Source: Drouetiella hepatica Uher 2000/2452 | GTDB taxonomy: Bacteria > Cyanobacteriota > Cyanobacteriia > Elainellales > Elainellaceae | NCBI GenBank assembly: GCA_019359505.1 | Contig: JAHHHD010000031.1 | Span: 1-63,439, forward strand | Length of the DNA stretch: 63,439 nt | Reading direction: 5' to 3' | Shown: positions 1-9,069 of the stretch, in pieces | Position numbering within the stretch: position 1 is the first letter of the stretch | How the letters are laid out: the number at the start of each line of letters is the position of its first letter | Made by a program: the position numbers and the translations under genes | The notes under the pieces: generated by a model | The model's input: the letters and a program-made list of their open reading frames with translations, nothing else | Told to the model about the DNA's origin: nothing | The model's database searches: none

Positions 1-2
1 CT

Positions 3-275
3 CAACTGAACTGGAACGACGCTCAAAATTCTGGAACCGCTACCTCTCAATTTCTTCAAAAAAACCAGCGCGGTCTAATTGATCATCTGAATAACTTCTG
101 GCAAAGGACACTTGCCTACCTCAATCCCTCTTCCGAACCTCGTGTGTGGCAAATTCAAGACGCTGGTAAAGTGACCTGGAATGCTTATGATCCCACGACA
201 AGAGAATCGATCAAGCAAGTCTCTGTTCAGGAATTACGTGTGTGGTTAGAAGAACTGCACTATCAAAACGTTTAA
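3..275 (+). CDS. C-terminal part of a small conserved cyanobacterial protein (5' end outside window)
   Basis: An open frame enters from the left edge and stops at TAA 273-275, giving at least 90 residues. No start codon is visible. The last ~40 residues contain a YDPTTRES motif and end RVWLEELHYQNV. This tail clearly resembles the end of the 90-residue protein at 55048-55320 (YDPQTQRS then IRVWIERRYLS), so the two are paralogues. No catalytic motif, signal peptide or membrane segment is seen. I do not know its function. A strong hairpin terminator follows 30 bases downstream, so this is the end of its transcript. Confidence 0.75.
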   Translation, partial: QLNWNDAQNSGTATSQFLQKNQRGLIDHLNNFWQRTLAYLNPSSEPRVWQIQDAGKVTWNAYDPTTRESIKQVSVQELRVWLEELHYQNV

Positions 276-305
276 TTGCGATCGCAATATTTCAAGCCTT
301 ACTCT

Positions 306-345
306 GCCCAGGTTTCTGCAAGCTATCAGAACTGGGCTTTTTTTG
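306..345 (+). terminator. Rho-independent terminator
   Basis: The stem GCCCAGGTTTCTG pairs with CAGAACTGGGC around an 8-base loop and is followed by a run of seven T. It lies just after the stop of the left-edge gene. Confidence 0.85.
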
Positions 346-411
346 TCTCTAGCTTTTTGGCTTCTTTACCAAGATGGGGAGTAGAGCTATGTGGCTGTCA
401 CCAGTTTGCTT

Positions 412-456
412 AGGACATTTGGGGTGGGGCGCTTCGCGCCCCACCCCAAATGTCCT
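412..456. repeat. Palindromic element, beta type (copy 1)
   Basis: Perfect 21-base arms (AGGACATTTGGGG...) close on a three-base loop TTC with a GCGC core. The left flank 'ccagtttgcttagg' is the reverse complement of the conserved right flank (ctaagcaaactgg) of other beta copies at 36287, 47969 and 49404. It lies between the terminator and the acetamidase gene. Translating through it creates a false N-terminal extension of that gene. Confidence 0.9.
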
Positions 457-559
457 TGATTGCACCTCGACAAACACAAACAAGCTGTCAAATTCGCCAC
501 AGCCACAGCCGTTGATTGGCAGTAGATTTTTGACATTCTTCTCGAAGGGGCGAAATTCA

Positions 560-1675
560 ATGGAAGCGAGTGCTTTTCTCTCAGTCGATCGCGCTAAGCC
601 GCTCTGTGACCAGTCCCATGTCGGACACAACCGCTGGCACCCTGAGATTGAACCCAAAGTTGAAGTTGAGCCGGGTCAGGTGATTGGCATGGAAACGCTC
701 GATGCCTTCGATGGACAGATCAAACCCGATACGACTCACGAAGCGGTCGGGCGGTTGAATTTGGGATTGGTGCATCCCCTCACGGGGCCTGTTTATGTCA
801 AAGGCGCAGAACCGGGAGATATTCTAGAAGTCACCGTTCGTCAGATTGATCCCCAACCCTTCGGCTACACCTTGCAAGTCCCAGGCTTTGGCTTCTTGCG
901 AGATTTGTTTCCAGACCCCTACATTATTCGTTGGAACATCGCCAACGAGACAGCAACCTCAGAGGACTTGCCGGGTGTCAGCATTCCGGGTGCTGCGTTC
1001 ATGGGGGTGATGGGTGTTGCGCCGTCCCACGATCTGCTGCACAAGATTTACGCGAGAGAGGCTGAACTGAAAGCCAAGGGAGGAAATGTCCTGCTGCCCG
1101 ATGCCAAAAACGCGGTTCCCAATTCGGGAATTGCTACTCAAGCCATGCGGACGATCGCCCCCCACGAAACAGGTGGCAACCTGGACATCAAGCAACTGAC
1201 GGCAGGCACCACTGTCCGGATTCCGGTCTATGTCCCTGGTGCTTTATTCTCGGCTGGAGATGCCCACTTTGCACAAGGCGATTGTGAAACCTGCGGCACA
1301 GCCGTAGAAATGGGTGCAACGTTCTATGCCTCGTTTCAGGTGATTAAAGGGGAAGCTGAGCGTCTGGGAATTCGAGACACCCAGTTTTACCGCAACGACT
1401 ACTTCACGACTCCGCAAATGGCGGTTCCACAGCGATTCTTTGCCACGACTGGGCAGTCCTACACGCGCGAAGGAGTCAACTATTCTGAGGATCTGACCGT
1501 TGCCGCCCGCAATGCGCTGCTGAATATGATTGATCATCTTGTGGATCAGCGAGGGTTCACTCCGCAGGAGGCTTACGCGATTTGCAGTGTCGCGGTTGAC
1601 TTGAAGGTCAGCGAGATGGTAGACGTACCGAACTTCGTGGTTTCTGCCTTTTTGCCCCTCGATATCTTCGTTTAG
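560..1675 (+). CDS. Acetamidase/formamidase family amidohydrolase
   Basis: The product has 371 residues and belongs to the FmdA/AmdA family, which hydrolyses formamide or short amides to ammonia plus the acid in the cytoplasm. Family hallmarks are the opening HNRWHPEIEP region, PLTGPVYVKGAEPGD, and the central HFAQGDCETCG stretch with acidic and Cys residues. The end 'VSEMVDVPNFVVSAFLPLDIF' region is typical of the family. The frame stays open back to 374, but that part lies in a palindromic repeat. ATG 560 follows GAAGGGG at a proper distance and starts right before the conserved region. Substrate preference cannot be read from sequence. It stands alone with no urea or amide ABC transporter beside it, so a nitrogen-scavenging role is an inference. 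Confidence 0.88.
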   Translation: MEASAFLSVDRAKPLCDQSHVGHNRWHPEIEPKVEVEPGQVIGMETLDAFDGQIKPDTTHEAVGRLNLGLVHPLTGPVYVKGAEPGDILEVTVRQIDPQPFGYTLQVPGFGFLRDLFPDPYIIRWNIANETATSEDLPGVSIPGAAFMGVMGVAPSHDLLHKIYAREAELKAKGGNVLLPDAKNAVPNSGIATQAMRTIAPHETGGNLDIKQLTAGTTVRIPVYVPGALFSAGDAHFAQGDCETCGTAVEMGATFYASFQVIKGEAERLGIRDTQFYRNDYFTTPQMAVPQRFFATTGQSYTREGVNYSEDLTVAARNALLNMIDHLVDQRGFTPQEAYAICSVAVDLKVSEMVDVPNFVVSAFLPLDIFV

Positions 1676-1865
1676 GCTTCAAGTAGCCTCTTGAACTTGA
1701 GCCATTTTAGAATGTCAAGTCTAGGCTGGCTGAGCGATCGTCATGGCTTGAGGAGAACGGGAAAAATACCCCATTAAACCATCTGGGTCGTTCTGTTCTG
1801 CCAACTATTCAACCGAGGGGTTTGAGATTCAAATGGTTAAATCTCAGAGTTAAATCTCAGAGGCT

Positions 1866-2279
1866 TTACTCCTTGACATCGCCTCGGAGCGTTTTGATCT
1901 GCCCCCGTTTGGCTTTACTGTCGAGCCGCTTTTGCTTGGCACTGCGCGAAGGCTTCGTAGGTTTGCGGTTTTTAGGGATGACTGTCACGCTTTGGAGCAA
2001 CTGTTGGAGGCGGATGAGCGCATCTTCTTTATTTTGCTCTTGGGTGCGATGCTGTTGGGCTTTGATGACAATAACGCCATCTTTGGTGATGCGGCTATCA
2101 CCCAGGTTGAGCAGGCGCTCTTTGTAGAGGGGAGAAAGGGAAGAGGCATTGATATCGAAACGCAGGTGAATGGCAGTAGCAACTTTGTTGACGTTTTGCC
2201 CCCCTGCGCCCTGCGAACGAATGGCACTTAGCTCGATTTCACTGGGAGGGATGGCGGTGCGTTTGGTAATTTCTAGCAT
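1866..2279 (-). CDS. arfB: Alternative ribosome-rescue factor / peptidyl-tRNA hydrolase ArfB
   Basis: The 137-residue protein carries the class I release factor GGQ loop at residues 26-28 (RSQGAGGQNVNKV) and ends in a basic tail rich in Lys, Arg and Ser. This is the ArfB/YaeJ layout: GGQ domain plus a C-terminal tail that enters the empty mRNA channel. ArfB releases peptides from ribosomes stalled on truncated mRNA. The length matches the family (about 140) and no codon-recognition domain is present, which excludes RF1/RF2. It is monocistronic between convergent and unrelated neighbours. Confidence 0.92.
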   Translation of the reverse strand: MLEITKRTAIPPSEIELSAIRSQGAGGQNVNKVATAIHLRFDINASSLSPLYKERLLNLGDSRITKDGVIVIKAQQHRTQEQNKEDALIRLQQLLQSVTVIPKNRKPTKPSRSAKQKRLDSKAKRGQIKTLRGDVKE

Positions 2280-2452
2280 AAATGGGGGAGGACTTTAGGC
2301 AACGCCATAACCAGTATAGGGTCGTTTTAGTTGGGTGATAGTGAGTGCTGATCGCCATAAGTTTCAGAGGGTCAGGGGTCGGTAAGAGTGGACTCCAGGT
2401 ATCGATCGCCCGAAACCCGCGCACATGGAGCTTTACCCGCTGCTATCGATCG

Positions 2453-4327
2453 CTACAAAGGTCTAAACCCCATACGCATCAATAAATCTTGTCCTTCCTT
2501 AGTCTTCAAAGTTTTAGCATAGGCTTGCCCTGCTTTCTCATGCTCTTTTTGCCATTCTTCAACCTGATTCCCGTAGTAACGTTTTACCACTATGGACACC
2601 GTTTCATGCTGAAGATCTTGAGGGTATGCAGAGTTCACCGACACAGGTGAATAAGCGCTAGTTTCGTTTTTACAGATTTCTCTAGGCTTAAAGGTGATGG
2701 CAAACGGAAGAACGGGTTTGTCACCCGCTTCAGCAATGGGCATGGGTTTTACTGTAGATGTGTCCTGAGTGAAATAGTTGTAAATTAACGCAGAGGGGGC
2801 AAGATATATTCCACCAGGAGTTTCACTGACTTTTTGTCTTCCAAGCTCGCTATTATCAACAGATTGAACCGTCGAACCAAACGGTTGACCCTGCAAAACA
2901 TATTTCTGGAAGGCATAAGCTTTGCCTTGATTAGCCGCCTCTTCTTCTGCTTTATTGATGAAGGGAATAATAGCTATATTCTCTACTTGAGAGCCTCTAA
3001 AATCTTGCCAATTTAGCTGTTTATCGCTGGTATAAATTTTTCTCAAATCGGCTAGGTTGAGTCCACCAAACATTCTAAGATCTAGATCGGGATGAACAGC
3101 GATCGCGGTAACATCTTGTGCCACTGGATACTCTTCAAGAATAAATCCTTTTCCCCTCGCGTTTTCTTTTTGTTCATCCGTCAAAGCCTCGGCAAGAGGA
3201 AGCGAAGATACTGCAAACGCAATATCTTTCTCATGGCTGACCAATAACTCAATGGCAGTGAGAGAATTAACCCGCTTTCCTTCTAAGTTAAGATCGCTAG
3301 GCAGGGTGAAGGTAGGATTAAAAGAATTAGTGGCAAGAAAATCAAACTGAGTATCAATTCCAACGCCACTTCCTTCACAACGCAATGAAGACCAGGTAGA
3401 GGTTCCGGTATACTTGAATGTCCCCGAAGGGAAATCGATGTTAGAGAGTTGCGGAGGGGTCATGGTTCCCATAGCGACAATCATCACGGCGATTACCATA
3501 CCAGACAATAGTACGTAGGCTAATGGATAACGTCGTATCCTTTTCCATCTCCTTTGCCACCGTTGGATGCTTTGTGCTGGCTGTAAAGGCGTAGCAGATG
3601 CAGTTTCTAGATCTGGGGAGGTCAACTGTAGCTGTGGAACGTCTGAAGTAACAGAGGGTATATCCTGGGCTTGTTCGATTGGAACAAAAGGTTCTGGAGA
3701 AGGTTTAGGAGAACTTTGCTCAAATACTCTTTGCTCAAATATTAAAGATGAAGGTCTTTGTAATAGGATAGGAATTAAATGTTCTGGAGTTTTAGCCCGT
3801 CGAATTGCACTCCGACCTAATTTGTACGAAAACTCAATTGATTTCCCAGCCCCTAATCCATCATAAAACCCGACAACGAATTCTATAGCTGCTCTATCAC
3901 TAATGGCTTGGCTCATGCCAATGACATACTTGACATGCTGAGCGATCGCTCTTGCCTGTTGTTCTGAGTAACAGGCATTCAGTAAGACGCACTCAATCCT
4001 GATGCAGCTTGTTAGGAGTTCAAATAAATCTGCCAGAGCTTCTCCATCTACGAGTTGAGCCTGACCCGTCTCGTCTTCAAAGACCAATCCTTCCTCTCCC
4101 TCGCCATGTCCACAAAAGTGAATAATTTGGGGTTCATAGTCCAAAATGGCGCGATGAATGCCTTTACGGCTGACAGCCCATTTCGTTCTGACCTCAAAGC
4201 GTTCGCGCTCCCGTGAACGTTCTAGCCCTGCTTCAATTTCGTGAGCTTCTTCGTCTAACCGCAATCTCTTCGTATTTTTGGGATTTGCTGCTAGGATTAG
4301 AATTTTTTCTGGGGAAATACTATTCAC
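2453..4327 (-). CDS. CHAT-domain protease fused to a membrane anchor and PstS-like substrate-binding domain
   Basis: The protein has 624 residues. Residues 8-180 form a CHAT (caspase-like) domain with the histidine motif HFCGHG (H70/H74) and the cysteine motif LLNACYS (C119). A Pro-rich linker (205-250) and a basic stretch lead to one transmembrane helix at about 268-290. Residues 295-624 resemble phosphate/molybdate-type periplasmic binding proteins: TGTSTW, the IAFAVSSLPLAEA region, then DLRKIYTSDKQLNWQDF and ETPGGIYLAPSALI. The predicted topology puts the protease in the cytoplasm and the ligand-binding module outside. The start is GTG with no clear ribosome-binding site. The ligand and protease target are unknown. 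The pairing suggests a solute-sensing protease but this is inference. Confidence 0.8.
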   Translation of the reverse strand: MNSISPEKILILAANPKNTKRLRLDEEAHEIEAGLERSRERERFEVRTKWAVSRKGIHRAILDYEPQIIHFCGHGEGEEGLVFEDETGQAQLVDGEALADLFELLTSCIRIECVLLNACYSEQQARAIAQHVKYVIGMSQAISDRAAIEFVVGFYDGLGAGKSIEFSYKLGRSAIRRAKTPEHLIPILLQRPSSLIFEQRVFEQSSPKPSPEPFVPIEQAQDIPSVTSDVPQLQLTSPDLETASATPLQPAQSIQRWQRRWKRIRRYPLAYVLLSGMVIAVMIVAMGTMTPPQLSNIDFPSGTFKYTGTSTWSSLRCEGSGVGIDTQFDFLATNSFNPTFTLPSDLNLEGKRVNSLTAIELLVSHEKDIAFAVSSLPLAEALTDEQKENARGKGFILEEYPVAQDVTAIAVHPDLDLRMFGGLNLADLRKIYTSDKQLNWQDFRGSQVENIAIIPFINKAEEEAANQGKAYAFQKYVLQGQPFGSTVQSVDNSELGRQKVSETPGGIYLAPSALIYNYFTQDTSTVKPMPIAEAGDKPVLPFAITFKPREICKNETSAYSPVSVNSAYPQDLQHETVSIVVKRYYGNQVEEWQKEHEKAGQAYAKTLKTKEGQDLLMRMGFRPL

Positions 4328-4416
4328 AGCATCTAAGCGGTAATGAGATCTACCTAAAGTTTATGCTCTCTTCTACCCAATTGGGCTGACTTTATCCATC
4401 CCCAGCAGATCGCAAG

Positions 4417-4457
4417 TTAGGATTTTGTGGCGCGCTCCGCGCGCCACAAAATCCTAA
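4417..4457. repeat. Palindromic element (GCGC core, first of a tandem pair)
   Basis: Perfect 19-base arms (TTAGGATTTTGTGGCGCGC) surround a TCC loop. It shares the six bases TCCTAA with the next palindrome, so the two hairpins cannot both form fully. Confidence 0.9.
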
Positions 4458-4506
4458 AAGCTGGATTTCAAAGGCGCAGAGCGCCTTTGAAATCCAGCTT
4501 TTAGGA
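4452..4506. repeat. Palindromic element (GCGC core, second of a tandem pair)
   Basis: Perfect 26-base arms (TCCTAAAAGCTGGATTTC...) around an AGA loop, the longest perfect stem in the window. It lies downstream of the histidine kinase gene and upstream of the CHAT gene, both leftward, and may end the kinase transcript. Confidence 0.9.
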
Positions 4507-4568
4507 AAAATAGGAAGACTTTGCGCTCTACTGATCCCTTCTGGTAATCAAAGGGCGCTTCTGGCAAA

Positions 4569-6023
4569 CTAGCGGCTGGGCAAACTTAGCGTCAGTGCCG
4601 TCTGTCCCTCTGGCGCTGAGTCAAGCACCAAGTCGCCATTGTGTGCCCGCGCGATTTCCCGTGACAGGCTGAGTCCTAGCCCAATTCCCTCTACTTTGCG
4701 AGTTCGGGCAGGATCGCCTCGATAGAAGCGATCGAAAATACGAGGACGATCGCTCAGGGGCATGGTGTTAGACGCATTAGAGATGGTCACCTGTACAGAC
4801 AGCCTCTGCCGAGCCTGAATCCGTATCCATCCGTTAGGCAAATTGTACTTGATGGCATTGCTCACCAAATTTTGCAACACTTGAGTCAAAAGATCGCGAT
4901 CGCCCCACACCCACAAATCGCTGGCCACATCGGCCTCTAGCGTCAGATGGGGTGCCAGTAGCTCCATATCTTCAACAATCACGGCTAGCAGCTCTGACAG
5001 GTTGACCTCAACCTTATGCAGGCTCATCTGTCCAGCATCAGCAAGCGATAGCAGCAGCAGCTTGCGCACAATGCCGCTCAGGCGACGAACTTCATCCAGT
5101 AAATTGCTAAGGTTTTGCTGAACTTCCGAGCCTGGTTCAGCATGATAGAGCGCCTGTTCTAATTCTCCCTGCAAAATAGCAAGCGGTGTTTTAAGCTCAT
5201 GTGCTGCATCTGCGCTAAACCGAGAAGCCTGCTTGAAGCTCCGTTCTAGCCGCTCTAACATTTGATTAAAGACTTGAATTAACTCTACGAACTCAACATC
5301 AGTAGCCCCCAGATGGATCTGCTGATCGAGTCCGGCAACGGTCACTTGCTGAATCGCTGCTGTTAATCTACGAATAGGACGCAATGCTCTACCTGACAAT
5401 CCCCAGGCTCCTCCCGCGACCAGTAGCAGAGTTCCAGAAATAGCAACCAGAAAGATGTTGCGAATCACATCCATTTCTTGGTCAATCGCCTGAAGACTAA
5501 TAGCGATCGCCGCCTGAGCACGAGGAGTGCTTACTGCTCCAATCCGCCAATCTCCGGTAGCCGTGCGCTGAGTTTGAATGCGAGGATTGGGAAACATGCC
5601 GCCCATTACAGAAAAAGAGCGATCGAGATTTCTCGGAGATTTTTCTGTTCCCAGAGCTAGATCGTTCTCATCCGGCGAGACTGGGGGAATGAGTAAAGGA
5701 GGAAAGAAATTTTGCAAATTTATTTCTGCAAACTCTTGCCCAGACTGATAAAGTACCTCACCCTGACTATTCTTGACTAATACTGCAGTCGGCGTGTCAG
5801 CATCGGCTCCTAGCTCTAGCGATAGCGAAGCGCCAAAAGCCTGCCATTCCTCTGGCGATCGAGGACGGGTAGCCCGCTTCGCCTGACTTTCTAGTTTGGC
5901 ATCCAGGCGGCTAACTTCGGCAACATAAATCAGCCTCCAAGCAATAATGCCAAAACCTACTAGAGCACTCCCCGCCAAAGCCACCGAGAACAAGGCAATT
6001 CGGAGCCGAAATGAGCGAATCAT
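4569..6023 (-). CDS. Membrane sensor histidine kinase
   Basis: The protein has 484 residues: transmembrane helix 7-29, a ~155-residue periplasmic sensor region, second helix ~188-208, HAMP linker 210-260, and HisKA with the phosphorylated His275 in SADAAHELKTP. The ATPase domain carries the N-box NLVSNAIKYN and the G-box GIGLGLSLSREIA. The start ATG overlaps the stop of the upstream response regulator by four bases (ATGA), so the two are translationally coupled. The arrangement is like cyanobacterial RppA/RppB-type pairs. The signal is unknown. The divergent secreted repeat protein and efflux operon on the other side are the obvious candidate targets. Confidence 0.93.
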   Translation of the reverse strand: MIRSFRLRIALFSVALAGSALVGFGIIAWRLIYVAEVSRLDAKLESQAKRATRPRSPEEWQAFGASLSLELGADADTPTAVLVKNSQGEVLYQSGQEFAEINLQNFFPPLLIPPVSPDENDLALGTEKSPRNLDRSFSVMGGMFPNPRIQTQRTATGDWRIGAVSTPRAQAAIAISLQAIDQEMDVIRNIFLVAISGTLLLVAGGAWGLSGRALRPIRRLTAAIQQVTVAGLDQQIHLGATDVEFVELIQVFNQMLERLERSFKQASRFSADAAHELKTPLAILQGELEQALYHAEPGSEVQQNLSNLLDEVRRLSGIVRKLLLLSLADAGQMSLHKVEVNLSELLAVIVEDMELLAPHLTLEADVASDLWVWGDRDLLTQVLQNLVSNAIKYNLPNGWIRIQARQRLSVQVTISNASNTMPLSDRPRIFDRFYRGDPARTRKVEGIGLGLSLSREIARAHNGDLVLDSAPEGQTALTLSLPSR

Positions 6024-6700
6024 GCTGACTCCGACTTGCGAAAGCGATATCCAACTCCGCGTACACTCTCAATCCAGCTTAATTCATCTCCTGAATCAAC
6101 TTTCTTGCGGATTCGCTGAATGCACACATCTACAACGTTGGTATTGGGATTGAAATCATAGCCCCAGACATGCTCTAAGATTTGAGTCCGAGTAAATACA
6201 CGCCCAGGAGAACGCATAAGATATTCCAACAAATTAAACTCTCGTGTCGTCAGCTCAACCAGCTGTTGATTACAAGTCACTTCACGGGTAATTCGATCGA
6301 GTTTTAGTAATCCCACCGAGAGAAAGTTTTGGCGATCGCCCGCACTTCGTCGCACTACCGCATGAATTCGGGCTACCAGTTCTTCGACAAAAAACGGCTT
6401 AGCCATGTAATCATCGGCTCCCAGATTCAGCCCTTCTAGCCGATCGTCCAGCTCATTGCGTGCCGTCAACAAAATCACGGGCGTATTTTTTCCCGATCGC
6501 CGCAAATGCTTGAGGATAGACAGCCCATCTCTACCAGGAACCATAATATCCAGCAACAGCACATCATACTCATGGGCGATCGCCTTGGCATAGGCTTCGT
6601 CACCATTGTCGCAATAGTCAACGACGAACCCTTGCTCCCTCAATCCAACTTGGACGAAGCTGGCAATCTTGGACTCATCTTCCACAAACAGAACGTGCAT
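6020..6700 (-). CDS. OmpR/PhoB-family response regulator
   Basis: The 226-residue protein has a receiver domain with acidic pocket E7-D8, phospho-acceptor D51 (LLLDIMVPGRDG) and Lys about 101 (MAKPF). A winged-helix DNA-binding domain follows (LTTREFNLLEYLMRSPGRV, then VRGVGYRFR). The frame is open 25 codons further upstream, but ATG 6698-6700 gives the canonical MHVLFVEDE start. It is the first gene of a two-gene operon with the kinase and is transcribed away from the gene at 6845. The shared 145-base spacer should hold both promoters and is the expected binding site. Confidence 0.94.
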   Translation of the reverse strand: MHVLFVEDESKIASFVQVGLREQGFVVDYCDNGDEAYAKAIAHEYDVLLLDIMVPGRDGLSILKHLRRSGKNTPVILLTARNELDDRLEGLNLGADDYMAKPFFVEELVARIHAVVRRSAGDRQNFLSVGLLKLDRITREVTCNQQLVELTTREFNLLEYLMRSPGRVFTRTQILEHVWGYDFNPNTNVVDVCIQRIRKKVDSGDELSWIESVRGVGYRFRKSESA

Positions 6701-6844
6701 TGTATCCACTGCTCCATTGTAGGTCTGACAATGGCGGAATCGAATTACAAAACTGTAATTCAGACGGGTCGCCAAAGATCATTTTCAACGCATTTAATTC
6801 AGGGTATAGACCACATTAACTTGCTTAGGAAAGGAATGAAAGCT

Positions 6845-7507
6845 ATGAAAATTCAGCGTCTGTGGATGCTCTCTATCACTTCTCTAGTGATTGTTGGGGC
6901 GCTCGGCTGGACTGTATCTGCTACCGTATCTGCCAAAACTGCCCTCAGCCCAAATCTGCTAGTACAGGCTTCCCCTGAAGACCCCGCTCAAGGACAGATG
7001 AGAAAAGAGCGCCGCCGTATTGACTTTTCTGCGGCAGCGGCTCAGCTTGGAACTACCGAGGCAGAGTTGAAAGAAGCCTTGGGAGTGCCCGCTCGACCCC
7101 CTGAAGGCGATCGCCCAGAAAATCGCCCAGAAAATCGTCCAGAAGGCAGCCGTCCGGCGCGACCCAGTTTCCAAGAAGCTGCAACCCAGCTTGGCGTGAG
7201 TGAGGAGCAGTTGACTCAGGCGCTTGGACTCACGATCGATCCTCAGACTGGCGAACCCTCACGTCCCCGGAATCGTCCTGATTTGCAAGCTGCGGCAACA
7301 GAGTTGGGAGTTACAAAAGAGCAACTCAAGGCTGCCCTAGGAATGCCTGATCGTCCTCCGACAGAAGGCCCTCAAGGTCGTCGAGGACGGCTAGATATTG
7401 CGGGTGCAGCGACTAAGCTTGGCGTGACTGAAGATCAGCTCATTCAGGCGCTTGGGATTCCAGCTCGTCCGGCTGGCGATCGTCCTGGCGATCGTCCTGG
7501 CAACTAG
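6845..7507 (+). CDS. Secreted protein with four helical-hairpin repeats
   Basis: The product has 220 residues: a signal peptide (KIQRLWMLSITSLVIVGALG...) and four imperfect repeats of about 40 residues. Each repeat core reads like AAxxLGVTEEQLxxALG and is followed by a Pro/Arg/Gly-rich spacer (PARPPEGDRPENRP). The cores look like short two-helix units. AGGAAAGGA at 6827-6835 sits next to ATG 6836 but about nine bases before ATG 6845, so 6845 is preferred. It is divergent from the two-component system and upstream of a MacAB-like efflux operon. Spy/CpxP-type periplasmic stress proteins occupy similar positions in other bacteria, but no sequence match to them is visible. Function unknown. Confidence 0.75.
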   Translation: MKIQRLWMLSITSLVIVGALGWTVSATVSAKTALSPNLLVQASPEDPAQGQMRKERRRIDFSAAAAQLGTTEAELKEALGVPARPPEGDRPENRPENRPEGSRPARPSFQEAATQLGVSEEQLTQALGLTIDPQTGEPSRPRNRPDLQAAATELGVTKEQLKAALGMPDRPPTEGPQGRRGRLDIAGAATKLGVTEDQLIQALGIPARPAGDRPGDRPGN

Positions 7508-7701
7508 ACTACTGGGCAGCCTTCAAGCCAGCCTGATGGTCGCTAATCTGATTTTGTAGGCAGGGACATCTACCCTGAGTCAAGTCGAAAATCCTAGCTT
7601 GTTTTGGGCGAGGCACTTCTATCCAGCCCAAAACAATTTCTTGCCCCCTCACTACAATGGTCTCGTAAACAGCAGTTTCGTCATCCAATACAACAGCGAG
7701 T

Positions 7702-9069
7702 ATGAAACTTGATTCGCCTCCCCGAACAGCATTGATGCCATTGGTAAAGAATAAGCGGCTAACCCGCTGGCTGGTTGGGCTACTGGCTCTGGGCTTGCTG
7801 GCAGGAGGCGGATACCTGGTTTACCGTCAGATGACCACTGCTTCACGGCAGGAAGCTAGGCGGCAAATGCAGACAGTCGCCGTGAAGCGATCGACCTTAC
7901 CCATCACGATTTCCGCCAATGGCACGGTGCGACCCAAGCAATCCACCAACGTCAGCCCCAAAAACTCAGGACGGGTCAAGAGCATCATTGTCGAAGAAGG
8001 GGACATGGCAGCATCAGGGCAAATCCTCGCCTATATGGATGATTCTGACCTGCAAGGACAGCTTCTCTCCGCTCAGGGGCAGCTTGCGTCGGCTCAGGCC
8101 AATCTGCAAAAGACGATCGCTGGCAATCGTCCCCAAGAGGTCGCTCAATCGCAAGCGCAACTCAAGAGTGCAGAGGCAAGTCTGCGTCAGGCAGAGTCGG
8201 ATTTGCGGCGCAACCAGCAGCTCTATAACGAAGGAGCGATCGCCGCTCAGGCACTCGATACAGTTCGCACCACGCGAGACACCGCGCAAGCTGCTGTAGA
8301 ACAAGCTCAGCAGGTTACAGGTCTGTCGCAAGCCGGAAGCCGCCAAGAAGATATTGATGCGGCGCGGGCAGAAGTAACTCAGGCAGAGGGAAATCTCAAG
8401 ACGATCGAAACTCAAATTGACGATGCCATCATCCGTGCACCTTTCAGCGGCACCATTACCAAGCGCTATGCCGATCCAGGTGACTTTGTTGCGCCCACCA
8501 CATCCGCCAGCGACACCTCCTCTGCAACTTCTTCCTCTATCCTGTCTCTCGCCTCCACCTATCAAGTCGTGGCAAAGGTGGCTGAAACAGATATCGCCCG
8601 AATCAAAGTTGGGCAGCCCGTTAGCCTGAAAGCCGATGCCTATCTCGACCAAACTTTTACTGGACGCGTGGCACAAGTTGCGGCAGAGGCAACCGTGACC
8701 AGCAACGTCACCAGTTTTGAGGTGAAAGTGGACATTCTCTCAGACACTCAGCGTCTCCTGCGTCCCGGCATGAATGTAGATGTGGAGTTTAAAGCGGGTG
8801 AACTGACCAATGTTTTGACGATTCCCACCGTGGCGATCGTCCGGCAGCAAGCGGGAGAGGGAGTGTTGGTGGTGAACGAGGGAAAATCGCAATTCACGCC
8901 CATTAAAACGGGCACTACGGTAGGCAACCAAACTGAAGTTCAGTCTGGACTAGAGGACAATCAGCAAATCCTGATTAGCGCGCCCGCTTCGTCCTCAGCA
9001 CCTGCTTCGTCGGGCGGCAATCGATTGTCTTTGCCGGGACTCAATCCAGGCGGAGGACGGAGGCAGTGA
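7702..9069 (+). CDS. Periplasmic adaptor (membrane fusion) protein of an ABC efflux system
   Basis: The protein has 455 residues: membrane anchor about 20-42 after a short basic N-terminus, an N-terminal lipoyl half (PKNSGRVKSIIVEEGDMAASGQ), a long Gln/Ala-rich coiled-coil hairpin at ~110-215, the second lipoyl half (APFSGTITKRYADPGDFV), and the beta-barrel/membrane-proximal region to ~400. The tail is Ser/Gly-rich. This is the HlyD/MacA layout linking an inner-membrane transporter to an outer-membrane channel. The stop overlaps the next gene's GTG start by four bases. No outer-membrane TolC gene is in the window. Confidence 0.92.
   Translation: MKLDSPPRTALMPLVKNKRLTRWLVGLLALGLLAGGGYLVYRQMTTASRQEARRQMQTVAVKRSTLPITISANGTVRPKQSTNVSPKNSGRVKSIIVEEGDMAASGQILAYMDDSDLQGQLLSAQGQLASAQANLQKTIAGNRPQEVAQSQAQLKSAEASLRQAESDLRRNQQLYNEGAIAAQALDTVRTTRDTAQAAVEQAQQVTGLSQAGSRQEDIDAARAEVTQAEGNLKTIETQIDDAIIRAPFSGTITKRYADPGDFVAPTTSASDTSSATSSSILSLASTYQVVAKVAETDIARIKVGQPVSLKADAYLDQTFTGRVAQVAAEATVTSNVTSFEVKVDILSDTQRLLRPGMNVDVEFKAGELTNVLTIPTVAIVRQQAGEGVLVVNEGKSQFTPIKTGTTVGNQTEVQSGLEDNQQILISAPASSSAPASSGGNRLSLPGLNPGGGRRQ

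Noticed and set aside
374-559. N-terminal extension of the acetamidase frame
   Set aside because: It runs through palindrome copy 1, has no family similarity, and ATG 560 has a proper ribosome-binding site.
2239-2424. 61-residue minus-strand frame before arfB
   Set aside because: Overlaps the arfB start in another frame; no coding signal.
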